From Alphaproteobacteria bacterium (GTDB lineage: Bacteria; Pseudomonadota; Alphaproteobacteria; UBA6615), in assembly GCA_029243445.1 (NCBI GenBank), contig JAQWSA010000093.1, forward strand, positions 1-11,654: DNA of 11,654 nucleotides. Direction: 5' to 3'. The position numbers and the translations under genes were made by a program. Below, in pieces: positions 1-7,936 of this stretch (position 1 is the first letter of the stretch; each line of letters opens with the position of its first letter). The notes beneath the pieces are model-generated. The model did not search any database and was not told the origin of the DNA. It saw nothing but the letters and a program-made list of their open reading frames with translations.

Positions 1-92
1 AATTCATTAAGTATATCGCAGCTATAAAGATAATAGAGCTACTATTATATCTGCTGTGTAACGCGTATTTCCAAGGGGTTCAACCCGCAGTT
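1..92 (-). promoter_or_regulatory. short region after zapE; possible leftward promoter
   Basis: No coding region is visible in these 92 bases downstream of zapE. On the minus strand a TATAAT hexamer (44-49) follows a TTGGAA hexamer (69-74) with a 19-bp gap, which is longer than ideal. It could be the promoter of a leftward gene outside the window. In many alphaproteobacteria zapE is followed by malate dehydrogenase, but nothing here proves that. There is a short GGGTT/AACCC inverted repeat near 77-88 without a following T run, so I do not call a terminator. Confidence 0.2.
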
Positions 93-1265
93 CTATAAGC
101 TTTCATTATCTTCTGAGCTGGGGAGATGAATTGAGCTTAAGTAGTCTTCAGCTTGCATTTCAATAAGCCGTGAAATTGTTCGCTGAAATTCAAACGTTAT
201 GTCCCCCGATGAATAAATTCTACTGGGTTCTGTTTCAGCACTAGCAAACAGATTGACTTTTTTTTCATATAGAGAGTCAATTAGGACCACAAATCTTTTT
301 GCAACTTCTCTTTCGTCAGCGTGGAGTTTGGGAATCCCATCTATCATTATAGTATGAAACCGGTTTGCAATTGTTAAAAAATCAGCTGCACTTCGTGGCG
401 TACGGCAAAGTTCATCAAAACTAAAGCGGGCCACTCCATGAGCTGCCTTGGATACAATTATTTTACGACCCAGAACTGATAGTTCAACCTCTGTTGTGGG
501 GTCATTATCGGTTAAGGTTTCAAATGCTTGATTAAGTTTTCTAGTGGAGGTTTTATCTATTGGTGAGTAGTATACAGGTTGCCCTTTAAGCCTATCTAGC
601 CGAAAATCTATGCCAGTATCAATGTCAAAAATATCTAGGTGATCGCAAATAAGATCAATAAATGGAAGAAATCGGTCACGTTGTAAGCCGTTTTTATATA
701 GTTCTTGGGGGGATGTATTGGAAGTGGCTATTACCACTACGCCTTGTTCAAATAATTTTTGAAATAATCTGCTAAGAATCATAGCATCAGCTATATTTAC
801 TACATGAAATTCATCGAAGCACATTAACCAGGTGCTCTCAGCTATATCTGAAGCAACGGCCATTAGCGGGTCTTGGCGCTTTTTTGTGTTTCTTTCTTTT
901 GTTAGACGCTGTTGAACTTCGAGCATAAACGCGTGGAAATGAACTCGACGCTTTTGTTTTACTTGTGATGAATTAAAAAACAAATCCATCAACATTGATT
1001 TTCCTCGACCAACTGGGCCATGGATATATAAACCACGTGGTACCTCGTTATTAGGCTGTCTTATTCTAAGAAAATTTTTCCACCCTAACTTCGAATTATT
1101 TTTTGTGAGTTGATGGCTTTCAATATTTTCGTATATATTTTGTAGTTTTTTAGCCCCAAGTTCTTGCAAGATATCTGTTTTAAGCTCTCCAGTCTTTATT
1201 AATGACTGGTAGCTCTCTAGAGGAGGGAGTTTGTTATTGTTTGGTTTAATTATTCCTTCAAGCAT
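93..1265 (-). CDS. zapE: ZapE, AFG1-like cell division ATPase
   Basis: P-loop ATPase of the AFG1/LACE1 family; the bacterial member ZapE associates with the divisome and modulates the FtsZ ring. With the ATG at 1265 the protein has 390 residues, usual for the family. The Walker A motif GPVGRGKS is at residues 83-90 and Walker B LMCFDEF at 147-153, followed by the family's IADAMIL stretch. A VVVIATSN segment (about 176-183), the QRDRFLPFI motif and the C-terminal RFSFDELC and NRFHTIMIDGIPKL blocks complete the signature. The frame stays open upstream to a GTG at 1352, but those 29 extra residues are not family-like and would overlap the upstream gene by 35 bp. I therefore prefer the ATG, although no clear Shine-Dalgarno precedes it. 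It lies 52 bp downstream of the SAF oxidoreductase gene, and the two may be co-transcribed. Confidence 0.93.
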   Translation of the reverse strand: MLEGIIKPNNNKLPPLESYQSLIKTGELKTDILQELGAKKLQNIYENIESHQLTKNNSKLGWKNFLRIRQPNNEVPRGLYIHGPVGRGKSMLMDLFFNSSQVKQKRRVHFHAFMLEVQQRLTKERNTKKRQDPLMAVASDIAESTWLMCFDEFHVVNIADAMILSRLFQKLFEQGVVVIATSNTSPQELYKNGLQRDRFLPFIDLICDHLDIFDIDTGIDFRLDRLKGQPVYYSPIDKTSTRKLNQAFETLTDNDPTTEVELSVLGRKIIVSKAAHGVARFSFDELCRTPRSAADFLTIANRFHTIMIDGIPKLHADEREVAKRFVVLIDSLYEKKVNLFASAETEPSRIYSSGDITFEFQRTISRLIEMQAEDYLSSIHLPSSEDNESL

Positions 1266-1317
1266 GGCGGCGGACCAATACGCTCTACAGGTGATTCTTG
1301 CAACTTTCTTGCATTTT

Positions 1318-2637
1318 TTAGATAAAATTATTATTACCCGGATTTTTATCACTGAACATTAATTCCATCTCTTTTCTAACTTTTACTGCTTGATTGTTTT
1401 TATCTATATCTACATCTTTCCAAGTTATTTGATGGTTCATTTTAATTGAATTTTTAAGTTTTACTTTGTTTGCTAGACCTATTGGAAGTCCGCCGGAGGC
1501 CAGGCTGTCACTAGCAGGTAATAGCTTTCCATAGACGGTAAACCCACCTTCACCATCGAGTATTTCGCCAGCCCTAAGGTTCTTTTTAGCCGTAGCAACT
1601 ACATCACCTATAAATCCACGTGCTTGCCCCGTGGGTTCACGCCGCAAAGCCACACTAGCAACAGATATACCTAATTCAAGACCTATTAAGTGAAAAGGTT
1701 TCCATAATGCTGAATATTGGCCGCTTGGGTCTGTTTGAAGACCATATTCTGCAAAACAATTTGTAACATAGTCGCTTGGGGATTTGAACACAACATAAAC
1801 TCCCCATCTTAGATCGCCATAAACATGCCGTCCATCACGTTCTTCAGATGAAATAACTTCGACTTGACCTTTGTGATGCAAACATCCCCCATCCTCTTTG
1901 GGTCTTAATATTAGTGGAAGATCACGAACTCCGACGGGAGGGAAAGTTAACCCGGTTGGTGAAGGAGCAAGGTTAGTGGCATTAGAAACTGCTGCCATTT
2001 CTATTGCAGACTTTGTACCGTCGAGAAAGGAATTGAACATTTTAGGATTCATTCCCCCGATATCTGCTTGTTCAGCCGTAATTCCATAATGTTGCCATAC
2101 CTCATTCGGGGTAACATAATGATAGCCTTCTAGATATTTAGTTCCCTTACCGGCAGCAATAACTTCCAGGCCACAAGTGCGTGCCCAATCAACTTGCTCA
2201 CAAATTAATGCTGGTTGGTCACCATAGGCTAATGAATAAACTATATTAGACTCTCGAGCTTTTTCGGCTAGTAATGGCCCTGCTAGTGCATCGGCTTCTA
2301 CATTAACCATAATTATATCTTTACCATGTTCACAACATGCAAGGGCATTTGATATTCCGGCCTCAGGACTACCTGTGGCATCTATGACTAGATCTACATT
2401 TTCAGAGCTGATAGCTGATATTGTATTATCTGTAATATCAGTTTCACCGATACCCGAGCGAATGCACGCTTGCTTGGCTTGAGAAGGATTTAAATCTACA
2501 ATAGTGGAAATTGTTATTCCCGGAGTACGGCTTGCCTGAGATAGGTACATTGTCCCAAATTTTCCTGCACCAATGAGACAAACACGAATAGGATTTCTGT
2601 TTTTTTCTCGCTCTAGCAATTGATTATAGAGGTTCAT
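1318..2637 (-). CDS. SAF-domain NAD(P)-dependent oxidoreductase, homoserine dehydrogenase-like (COG4091 type)
   Basis: Cytoplasmic oxidoreductase of 439 residues. An N-terminal Rossmann fold is shown by VCLIGAGKFG (residues 19-28, GxGxxG type) and by VDLVIDATGSPEAG (81-94). A long middle region contains the VNVEADALAG (111-120) and AYGDQPALICEQVDW (137-151) blocks typical of the 'predicted homoserine dehydrogenase' family. The C-terminus (about 344-415) is a SAF-type domain: GDVVATAKKNLRAGE, then LDGEGGFTVYGKLLPA and GLPIGLANKVKL. The family has no single established substrate, so true homoserine dehydrogenase activity should not be assumed. The methionine genes at the other end of the window are a coincidence at this distance. 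A possible ribosome site AAGGA lies 10 bases before the ATG. It is divergent from the CMD-like gene, and the shared 121-bp gap suggests joint control. Confidence 0.85.
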   Translation of the reverse strand: MNLYNQLLEREKNRNPIRVCLIGAGKFGTMYLSQASRTPGITISTIVDLNPSQAKQACIRSGIGETDITDNTISAISSENVDLVIDATGSPEAGISNALACCEHGKDIIMVNVEADALAGPLLAEKARESNIVYSLAYGDQPALICEQVDWARTCGLEVIAAGKGTKYLEGYHYVTPNEVWQHYGITAEQADIGGMNPKMFNSFLDGTKSAIEMAAVSNATNLAPSPTGLTFPPVGVRDLPLILRPKEDGGCLHHKGQVEVISSEERDGRHVYGDLRWGVYVVFKSPSDYVTNCFAEYGLQTDPSGQYSALWKPFHLIGLELGISVASVALRREPTGQARGFIGDVVATAKKNLRAGEILDGEGGFTVYGKLLPASDSLASGGLPIGLANKVKLKNSIKMNHQITWKDVDIDKNNQAVKVRKEMELMFSDKNPGNNNFI

Positions 2638-2662
2638 AGAATTAATTTCCTTTTATTCAGTA

Positions 2663-2691
2663 TTTGCATTTTCATTATCTCTTCATATTAT
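2663..2691 (+). promoter_or_regulatory. candidate promoter of the CMD-like gene
   Basis: TTTGCA (2663-2668) and TATTAT (2686-2691) are separated by exactly 17 bp, giving 4/6 and 5/6 matches to sigma-70 consensus. The start point would fall near 2698, about 60 bases before the ATG and inside the palindrome at 2696-2708. Confidence 0.42.
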
Positions 2692-2703
2692 CCTTTTAGG
2701 CAA
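2674..2703 (-). promoter_or_regulatory. candidate promoter of the SAF oxidoreductase gene
   Basis: Reading leftward, a TTGCCT hexamer (2698-2703) and a GATAAT hexamer (2674-2679) are separated by 18 bp. Each is a fair match to sigma-70 consensus. The match is by eye in AT-rich DNA, so it is only suggestive. Confidence 0.3.
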
Positions 2704-2708
2704 CCTAA
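2696..2708. promoter_or_regulatory. palindrome TTAGG-caa-CCTAA, possible operator
   Basis: A perfect 5-bp inverted repeat with a 3-bp spacer lies between two divergent genes. It coincides with the predicted start of the plus-strand promoter and overlaps the -35 box of the minus-strand candidate. A related CTAAGG follows at 2714-2719. The position suits a repressor site, but no regulator gene is in the window. Confidence 0.3.
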
Positions 2709-2758
2709 TCCAGCTAAGGATGTCTATTAAAAAAAATAACTATTTAGAAGGAAATTAG

Positions 2759-3316
2759 ATGGGTGATTATAATGAAGAGGCCCGGGTTCCTAGTGTGTCT
2801 CGTGAAGATTTTTCTAGTGAAAAAATAGAAATATTTGATCATATTTTACAAACACGTAAGCTGTCATTTATGGCAGAATTATTTGCTGTGATGGCTCATA
2901 GTCCTGGTGCACTTAAGTCAGTTGCATCTGTAGGTGAACACGTGCGTTTTCAAAGCGTACTTGATGAGGTATTGCGTGAAATGATAATTTGTACTGTATC
3001 TCAGGAAGTTGGTAATTACTATGAATGGTGTCATCACATACATCGTATGCCTAAAAATATGCAAAAGGTAATAGGCATGAAATCAGCAGAAAATTTGCCT
3101 GAACCTGATGGTTCAGTATTGCGTTACGCACGGTTAGTAGCAAATAACAAAAAAGTGGATGATGGCCTGATAGAAGCCATTCGCAGTTCTCTAGGTAATA
3201 TAGGCTTGATTGATCTAACAGTAATGGTTGGTTACTACCAACTGATAGGAACGTTCTGCAACACCCTACAGGTACCTATCGAAGATGGTCTTGAGCGCAT
3301 ACCATTTAATAAATAA
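2759..3316 (+). CDS. carboxymuconolactone decarboxylase (CMD/AhpD-like) family protein
   Basis: All-helical cytoplasmic protein of 185 residues. The family signature is LREMIICTVSQEVGNYYEWCHHIHR (about residues 72-96), with Glu89 and the His92-His93 pair in the usual place. The second half carries LRYARLVANN and LIDLTVMVGYYQLIGTFCNTL, the standard C-terminal helices of the many marine and soil CMD-like proteins. The CxxC redox pair that defines AhpD peroxidase partners is absent (only Cys91 lies in the motif), so it is unlikely to be an AhpD-type disulfide reductase. Members without CxxC have diverse or unknown activities, so I give no substrate. An AAGGA ribosome site sits 6 bases before the ATG. 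It is divergent from the SAF oxidoreductase and convergent with the dioxygenase, with only 24 bp between their ends. Confidence 0.82.
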   Translation: MGDYNEEARVPSVSREDFSSEKIEIFDHILQTRKLSFMAELFAVMAHSPGALKSVASVGEHVRFQSVLDEVLREMIICTVSQEVGNYYEWCHHIHRMPKNMQKVIGMKSAENLPEPDGSVLRYARLVANNKKVDDGLIEAIRSSLGNIGLIDLTVMVGYYQLIGTFCNTLQVPIEDGLERIPFNK

Positions 3317-3340
3317 AAAGCATAATTTTATGGTTGCACC

Positions 3341-4126
3341 TTAGATTGAGGATAACTCTAGAAGACAATTATCTGATAATGGTTTAATTGGGGTAAAGTC
3401 TCTATGTGCAATCCACTCTTCACGTTTAAATTGGCGAATATGATTATCTACATGACATAGACTTAAATAAACTATTGTTCGATCCCATGGACTTATATTT
3501 CCTGGGGAAGCATGCACAAGGTTTGAGTGAAACATTAATAATGACCCTGGTTTACCGCGAGGTGCAACTATCCCTCCCTCTTTTGATAAGCTAGTTACAG
3601 TTTCTTTATCTAAAGTCCAAAGTGGATAGGATGTAGTCAGTGTGTCATGACCTGCCTCAATAACCCCAGCTTTGTGGCTGCGCGGTATAAACATTAATGG
3701 TCCATTGAACTCAGATACCTCATCCAGAAATAATGCGATATTCATAGCCCGTGGCTCCGGCATTAGATCATCTCTAGCCCAGGTGCCGTAATCTTGATGC
3801 CATTGCCAAACATCTCCATCGAACGCTGCTTTACCATTTATTTTAAATTGGTGCATATAAACTGGTCCGTTTACTATTTGCATTACTGGTTCTATCAGGC
3901 GTGGATGCGCAGCAAGCGTTCGGAAGGCCTCATTATATGTGTGCGCTGCAAATGCAGTGCGTACAGATTTACCATTTTTTTCTCGCCACACTTCCTCGCG
4001 TTGCATGGCAAAGATATTTGGTACCTCTTGCATAAGAACATTAATCTCTTTTTGGGAGAATACATCAGGAAGGAATATCCAACCTTCTTTTTCGAATTCA
4101 GTAAGTTGCTGTGTATTTAATTTCAT
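3341..4126 (-). CDS. phytanoyl-CoA dioxygenase family protein, EctD-like
   Basis: Fe(II)/2-oxoglutarate-dependent oxygenase of 261 residues. Metal ligands are visible as His110 and Asp112 in the WHQD motif and the distal His205 in SNLVHAS. Arg216 in DRTIVYLS is positioned to bind 2-oxoglutarate. The stretch from residue 107 on (WQWHQDYGTWARDD) followed by MPEPRAMN aligns with the ectoine hydroxylase signature FxWHSDFETWHxEDG(M/L)P, keeping WH, D, TW, D and MP. The positions corresponding to the Ser, Glu and second His of that signature differ. The EFNGPLMFIPRSH block (139-151) is also EctD-like. I read it as a relative of EctD acting on a different small molecule; no ectABC genes are present. 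No strong ribosome site precedes the ATG. It lies between sdhB and the CMD-like gene and has 132 bp upstream for its own promoter. Confidence 0.85.
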   Translation of the reverse strand: MKLNTQQLTEFEKEGWIFLPDVFSQKEINVLMQEVPNIFAMQREEVWREKNGKSVRTAFAAHTYNEAFRTLAAHPRLIEPVMQIVNGPVYMHQFKINGKAAFDGDVWQWHQDYGTWARDDLMPEPRAMNIALFLDEVSEFNGPLMFIPRSHKAGVIEAGHDTLTTSYPLWTLDKETVTSLSKEGGIVAPRGKPGSLLMFHSNLVHASPGNISPWDRTIVYLSLCHVDNHIRQFKREEWIAHRDFTPIKPLSDNCLLELSSI

Positions 4127-4258
4127 TATATTGATTTCGTCTAGATAATGGTTAATTACTTATTTCATAAATTAAACCTAGATAGGCATTTCAATTAATT
4201 CTTTTTAATACAGGCCACATTATCGAAAAATAATTATTATAATTAGCTTAATAAAATT

Positions 4259-5059
4259 TTATAATTGCCGTTCTAACATCATTTTCTTAATTTCAGCTAT
4301 AGCTTTTGCTGGATTAAGGCTTTTTGGGCAGGTTTTGGCACAGTTCATAATTGTATGAGAGCGATATAATCTAAATGGATCTTCTAGTTGATCAAGCCTA
4401 CTACCGGTCGCCTCATCTCGGCTATCAGCCAGCCATCTGTATGCCTGTAAAAGTATAGCAGGACCTAGATATCTATCAGAATTCCACCAATAGCTTGGGC
4501 AGGACGTTGTACAACAAGCGCAAAGAATACATTCATATAGTCCGTCGAGTTTTTCACGATCTTCAACTGATTGCAATCGCTCTCTTTCAGGTGGCTGACT
4601 ATCTGTTTTTAACCAAGGTTCAATTTCTCTATACTGGGCGAAGAAATGAGTCATGTCCGGAACTAAGTCTTTAGCCACTGGCTGATGAGGTAAAGGGTAA
4701 ATTTTTATATCACCTTTCACTTCTGAATTGTAGGACGTACATGCAAGAGTATTTGTTCCGTCTATGTTCATAGCGCATGACCCGCAAACCCCTTCTCGAC
4801 ATGAGCGTCGGAATGTAAGTGTAGGGTCTACTTCATTTTTAATTTTCATTAAAGCATCAAGGACCATCGGGCCACAGCCATCCATATCGAGTATGTATGT
4901 GTCGACTTTTGGGTTTTCTTCATCATCTGGTGACCAGCGGTAAACCTTGAACGTACGAGTATTTGTTGCGCCCTCTGGTTTAGGCCATACTTTTCCATCT
5001 TTAATCTTTGAGTTTTTAGGAAGTGCAAAATCCGCCATCTGTTTTAAATCCTCTGTCAA
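4259..5059 (-). CDS. sdhB: succinate dehydrogenase iron-sulfur subunit SdhB
   Basis: Electron-transfer subunit of complex II, 266 residues, passing electrons from SdhA to the membrane quinone site. The [2Fe-2S] ligands are Cys87, Cys92, Cys95 and Cys107 ([10 protein letters not shown]...AC). The [4Fe-4S] ligands are Cys177, Cys180, Cys183 and Cys244. The [3Fe-4S] cluster would use Cys187, residue 234 and Cys240. Residue 234 is Ser (codon TCT, 4358-4360) in YRSHTIMNC, where E. coli and mitochondrial proteins have Cys (RCHxIMNC); this is the one irregular feature. Otherwise the sequence is intact, and the C-terminus [14 protein letters not shown] is alphaproteobacterial/mitochondrial in style. 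It is the last gene of the sdhCDAB operon, 40 bp after sdhA. I see no convincing terminator after it. Confidence 0.97.
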   Translation of the reverse strand: MTEDLKQMADFALPKNSKIKDGKVWPKPEGATNTRTFKVYRWSPDDEENPKVDTYILDMDGCGPMVLDALMKIKNEVDPTLTFRRSCREGVCGSCAMNIDGTNTLACTSYNSEVKGDIKIYPLPHQPVAKDLVPDMTHFFAQYREIEPWLKTDSQPPERERLQSVEDREKLDGLYECILCACCTTSCPSYWWNSDRYLGPAILLQAYRWLADSRDEATGSRLDQLEDPFRLYRSHTIMNCAKTCPKSLNPAKAIAEIKKMMLERQL

Positions 5060-5099
5060 ACAGTATTAGGTGCTATAGAGCTAAAGGTAAGTTAATTAA

Positions 5100-6896
5100 T
5101 TAGTAAACACGAGCTTTCGGGGGAAAGCTCTGTACCTCATTAGACATCGGTTGCAAAACGACAGGCCGATAATCAATTTCAGTTTTACCTTTATTATCAA
5201 TCCAGCAGAGTGTGTGTTTCATCCATTCTGTATCATCGCGTTCCGGATAGTCTTCACGTGCGTGTGCTCCCCGGCTCTCTGTGCGATTTACGGCTGAACC
5301 TAAAGTGGCTACTGCTTGTGTCATAAGGTTATCAAGTTCCAAAGTTTCAACTAGGTCAGTATTCCATATCATAGATCTGTCAGATACCTGAAGGTCGTCC
5401 AATCCACCCCATATATTATCGAGTTTGTCTACTCCTTCCTGAAGCACCTCACCGGTTCTGAATACTGCGCAATGGTCTTGCATCGTTCGCTGCATTTGTA
5501 ATCTAAGATTTGAGGTGGGCGTTCCGCCTTTTGCGTAACGTAACCTATCCAGACGATCTAAAGCTCTATCACCTGCTTTTTGTTCTAGTGGTTTATGAGA
5601 CGAACCGGGTTTTACTTTATCAGCTGCTCGATTTGCCGCTGATCTGCCAAAAACTACTAGATCAAGTAATGAATTTGACCCTAGTCGGTTTGCTCCATGA
5701 ACTGAAACACAAGCGGCTTCACCTATAGACATAAGTCCAGGAACAGGAGTAGCTGGGTCACCATCTTTTAAAGTTACAGCTTCTCCATGATAGTTGGTTG
5801 GTATTCCTCCCATATTATAGTGACAAGTTGGTAATACAGGTATGGGTTCTTTTGTTACATCAACTCCTGAAAATATTCGCGCTGTTTCTGCTATGCCTGG
5901 TAATCGTTGATTTATTACATCAGAATCAAGGTGCTCCAAATGAAGGTGTATGTAATCTGCTTCTGGGCCAACACCTCTACCCTCGCGCATTTCAATAGTC
6001 ATTGAACGACTAACAACATCCCGACTGGCTAGGTCCTTTGCTGATGGAGCATATCTTTCCATGAAGCGCTCGCCTTCGGAATTAGTTAGGTATCCTCCTT
6101 CACCTCTTACACCTTCAGTTATCAAACAACCCGCACCGTATATGCCAGTAGGATGGAATTGAACAAACTCCATGTCTTGCAGAGGCACACCTGCGCGAGC
6201 GGCCATTGCAACACCATCACCTGTTTGTGTATGAGCTCCTGTACAAGAAAAATATGTCCGGCCATATCCACCTGTAGCAACTACAGTTTGATGAGCTCGG
6301 AAACGATGTATACTTCCATCTTCAAGGTTCCAAGCCATTACACCTCGGCACTCACCGTCTTCGTCCATAATAAGATCCAAGGCAAAATATTCTATGAAGA
6401 ACTCGGCATCATACCTGAGTGCTTGTTGATAAAGCGTATGTAAAATAGCATGTCCAGTTCTGTCAGCTGCAGCACAGGTGCGCTGTGCTGTACCCTCTCC
6501 GTAATTAGTGGTCATTCCTCCAAATGGACGTTGATAGATTTTTCCCTCGTCAGTACGACTAAAAGGTACTCCCTGGTGTTCCAATTCTATTATAGCAGGC
6601 ATAGCTTCTCTAACCATATATTCTATAGCATCTTGATCCCCTAACCAGTCAGACCCTTTAACGGTATCGTACATGTGCCAGCGCCAATCATCTTTGCCCA
6701 TATTTCCCAGAGCGGCTGAAATACCTCCTTGGGCTGCAACAGTATGGGATCGGGTAGGAAAAACTTTGGTAATACAGGCTGTTTTTAAACCTTTATTAGC
6801 CATACCAAAAGTAGCGCGAAGGCCGGCACCTCCAGCCCCAATAACTACTACATCATAATCGTGATCAATAATTTCATAACTACCGTTAGTTGCCAT
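5100..6896 (-). CDS. sdhA: succinate dehydrogenase flavoprotein subunit SdhA
   Basis: Catalytic subunit that oxidises succinate to fumarate in the TCA cycle, on the cytoplasmic face of the membrane. It has 598 residues, normal for the family. The FAD-binding fold is [13 protein letters not shown] (residues 16-28), and covalent FAD attachment is expected at His51 in [11 protein letters not shown]. Substrate and catalytic residues are in place: His248 (QFHPTG), Thr260 (LITEG), Arg292 (SRDVVSRS), His359 ([13 protein letters not shown]) and Arg404 ([14 protein letters not shown]). The C-terminal domain includes the [15 protein letters not shown] block and ends in PKARVY. Its start codon overlaps the sdhD stop as TAATG, so the two are translationally coupled. 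Confidence 0.98.
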   Translation of the reverse strand: MATNGSYEIIDHDYDVVVIGAGGAGLRATFGMANKGLKTACITKVFPTRSHTVAAQGGISAALGNMGKDDWRWHMYDTVKGSDWLGDQDAIEYMVREAMPAIIELEHQGVPFSRTDEGKIYQRPFGGMTTNYGEGTAQRTCAAADRTGHAILHTLYQQALRYDAEFFIEYFALDLIMDEDGECRGVMAWNLEDGSIHRFRAHQTVVATGGYGRTYFSCTGAHTQTGDGVAMAARAGVPLQDMEFVQFHPTGIYGAGCLITEGVRGEGGYLTNSEGERFMERYAPSAKDLASRDVVSRSMTIEMREGRGVGPEADYIHLHLEHLDSDVINQRLPGIAETARIFSGVDVTKEPIPVLPTCHYNMGGIPTNYHGEAVTLKDGDPATPVPGLMSIGEAACVSVHGANRLGSNSLLDLVVFGRSAANRAADKVKPGSSHKPLEQKAGDRALDRLDRLRYAKGGTPTSNLRLQMQRTMQDHCAVFRTGEVLQEGVDKLDNIWGGLDDLQVSDRSMIWNTDLVETLELDNLMTQAVATLGSAVNRTESRGAHAREDYPERDDTEWMKHTLCWIDNKGKTEIDYRPVVLQPMSNEVQSFPPKARVY

Positions 6897-7279
6897 TATG
6901 CACCTCCAAATGTAATTGAGAGTACTGCGAATACCGCTGATACGCCCAAAACGATTACTATACCTTTAGTTATAACTAACAACCCAATCTCCATAGGTTT
7001 ATTATGGACGTAATCTTCAATCACCACTTGAAGACCTAACTGTGCGTGGTGAAAGGTGGCAACTATTAGTAAAATAAATAGTACTGCGTTGATAGGATTA
7101 CCAATAAATTGTTGAGCATTATTATAATCATTCCCAGTTGCCGTTATCATTGCAACTACGAACCATATTGTAAGTGGAATTAGCGCGACTGCTGTAACTC
7201 TCTGCGCCCACCAGTGTTTAGTGCCTGATTTTGCTGAGCCTAGACCTCTTGCTCTTCCTAGAGGTGTCTGTAAATTCAT
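6896..7279 (-). CDS. sdhD: succinate dehydrogenase membrane anchor SdhD
   Basis: Small membrane subunit of 127 residues with three hydrophobic helices (about 28-47, 60-84 and 99-122). With SdhC it holds heme b and the quinone site. His78 in ATFHHAQLG is the likely heme ligand. Asp89-Tyr90 in IEDYVHN lie eleven and twelve residues later, the same spacing as His71/Asp82/Tyr83 of E. coli SdhD. The N-terminus ([26 protein letters not shown]) is the form common in alphaproteobacteria. The gene starts one base after the sdhC stop (TAG-G-ATG) and overlaps the sdhA start by one base. Confidence 0.95.
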   Translation of the reverse strand: MNLQTPLGRARGLGSAKSGTKHWWAQRVTAVALIPLTIWFVVAMITATGNDYNNAQQFIGNPINAVLFILLIVATFHHAQLGLQVVIEDYVHNKPMEIGLLVITKGIVIVLGVSAVFAVLSITFGGA

Positions 7280-7280
7280 C

Positions 7281-7676
7281 CTAGCTCACTCCCATTAATA
7301 AATATCCGGCTATCCAGGTGATAATTGTAAGAACAAAGGAGGATATTACAACCAGCCACCCGGTCAAATATGCCGTTTTTAATTCAAACCCTCTACCAGA
7401 GTCCCAAGCAAGATGTCTGATCCCATTTGCTAAGTGGTAAAATAACGCATAAGTCCAGCCCAGTAATAAAACACGACCCAATGTGGAACCAATACATTGT
7501 TGAGCAGTATCATAATAATCTGGCCCGCTGGCGGCAGCAATTAGCCACCAAACTAATAATAAAGTGCCAAATGCAAGGGCAACACCAGTTATACGGTGTA
7601 ATATTGATAGAACAGAAGTTAGTTGTGGTTTGTAAACCTGTAGATGTGGTGACAATGGACGATTATCAATAGCCAT
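7281..7676 (-). CDS. sdhC: succinate dehydrogenase cytochrome b556 subunit SdhC
   Basis: Membrane anchor subunit and first gene of the operon, 131 residues with the start chosen here. RPLSPHLQVYKPQLTSVLSILHRITG is the family signature. Ser24 and Arg28 of SILHR correspond to the quinone-site residues, and His81 in FYHLANGIRHLAWD is the likely heme b ligand. Three hydrophobic helices are seen (about 23-50, 63-88 and 104-128). An ATG five codons upstream (7691) is also in frame. The GGAG within those five codons sits 9 bases before the ATG at 7676 and is a good ribosome site for it, and MAIDNRPLSPHL is the usual N-terminus, so I prefer 7676. Confidence 0.95.
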   Translation of the reverse strand: MAIDNRPLSPHLQVYKPQLTSVLSILHRITGVALAFGTLLLVWWLIAAASGPDYYDTAQQCIGSTLGRVLLLGWTYALFYHLANGIRHLAWDSGRGFELKTAYLTGWLVVISSFVLTIITWIAGYLLMGVS

Positions 7677-7757
7677 AAACCTTTTCTCCATAGCTTTTAA
7701 CTAATTAGCAAAGCTCAAAAAAACAAGCGACTTATCTCGGATAAATAATTGCTGCTC

Positions 7758-7842
7758 ATTATAGAATATATATATAATAAATCGACGAATAATCCAGTAT
7801 AGATTTATAGATTTGTTTAGACTGGGAACATATTTTCGTCAA
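7758..7842 (-). promoter_or_regulatory. sdhC: candidate promoters for sdhCDAB
   Basis: Two possibilities can be read leftward upstream of sdhC. The distal one is TTGACG (7837-7842), 17 bp, TAAACA (7814-7819), with good spacing and a good -35 but a modest -10. The proximal one is a perfect TATAAT (7758-7763) with no recognisable -35 and a TATATA-rich stretch in front. The DNA is very AT-rich, so chance matches are likely. Confidence 0.35.
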
Positions 7843-7920
7843 TCGCAGCAGACGTAATTATGAATATTTTTAAGATTAAATTTATATATATATTTAGGAT
7901 CTATTTCCCTTTTTAATTAA
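7764..7920. other. very AT-rich segment upstream of sdhC
   Basis: This is part of the 1.77-kb gap without a protein gene. It contains alternating TA runs (about 7767-7778 and 7882-7892) and very low G+C: 8 of 60 bases at 7861-7920 by hand count. It could simply be promoter DNA, or an easily melted element next to the TGTGG repeats at 7937-7985. No coding region is visible on either strand. Confidence 0.4.
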
Positions 7921-7936
7921 GTTTATGGAATGCCTC

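Noticed and set aside
1266..1352. GTG at 1352 as the start of zapE
   Set aside because: The added N-terminus is not family-like and overlaps the upstream gene; the ATG at 1265 gives the usual length.
3794..4148. Plus-strand open frames of 108 and 69 codons
   Set aside because: They lie fully opposite the well-supported dioxygenase gene and have no family features, so they are shadows.
4200..4258. Terminator after sdhB
   Set aside because: Only AT-rich, weak inverted repeats are present, with no GC stem followed by a T run on the minus strand.
7870..7884. CtrA-like TTAA-N7-TTAA site near the candidate origin
   Set aside because: The second half is TTTA, and such half-sites are expected by chance in DNA with this much A+T.
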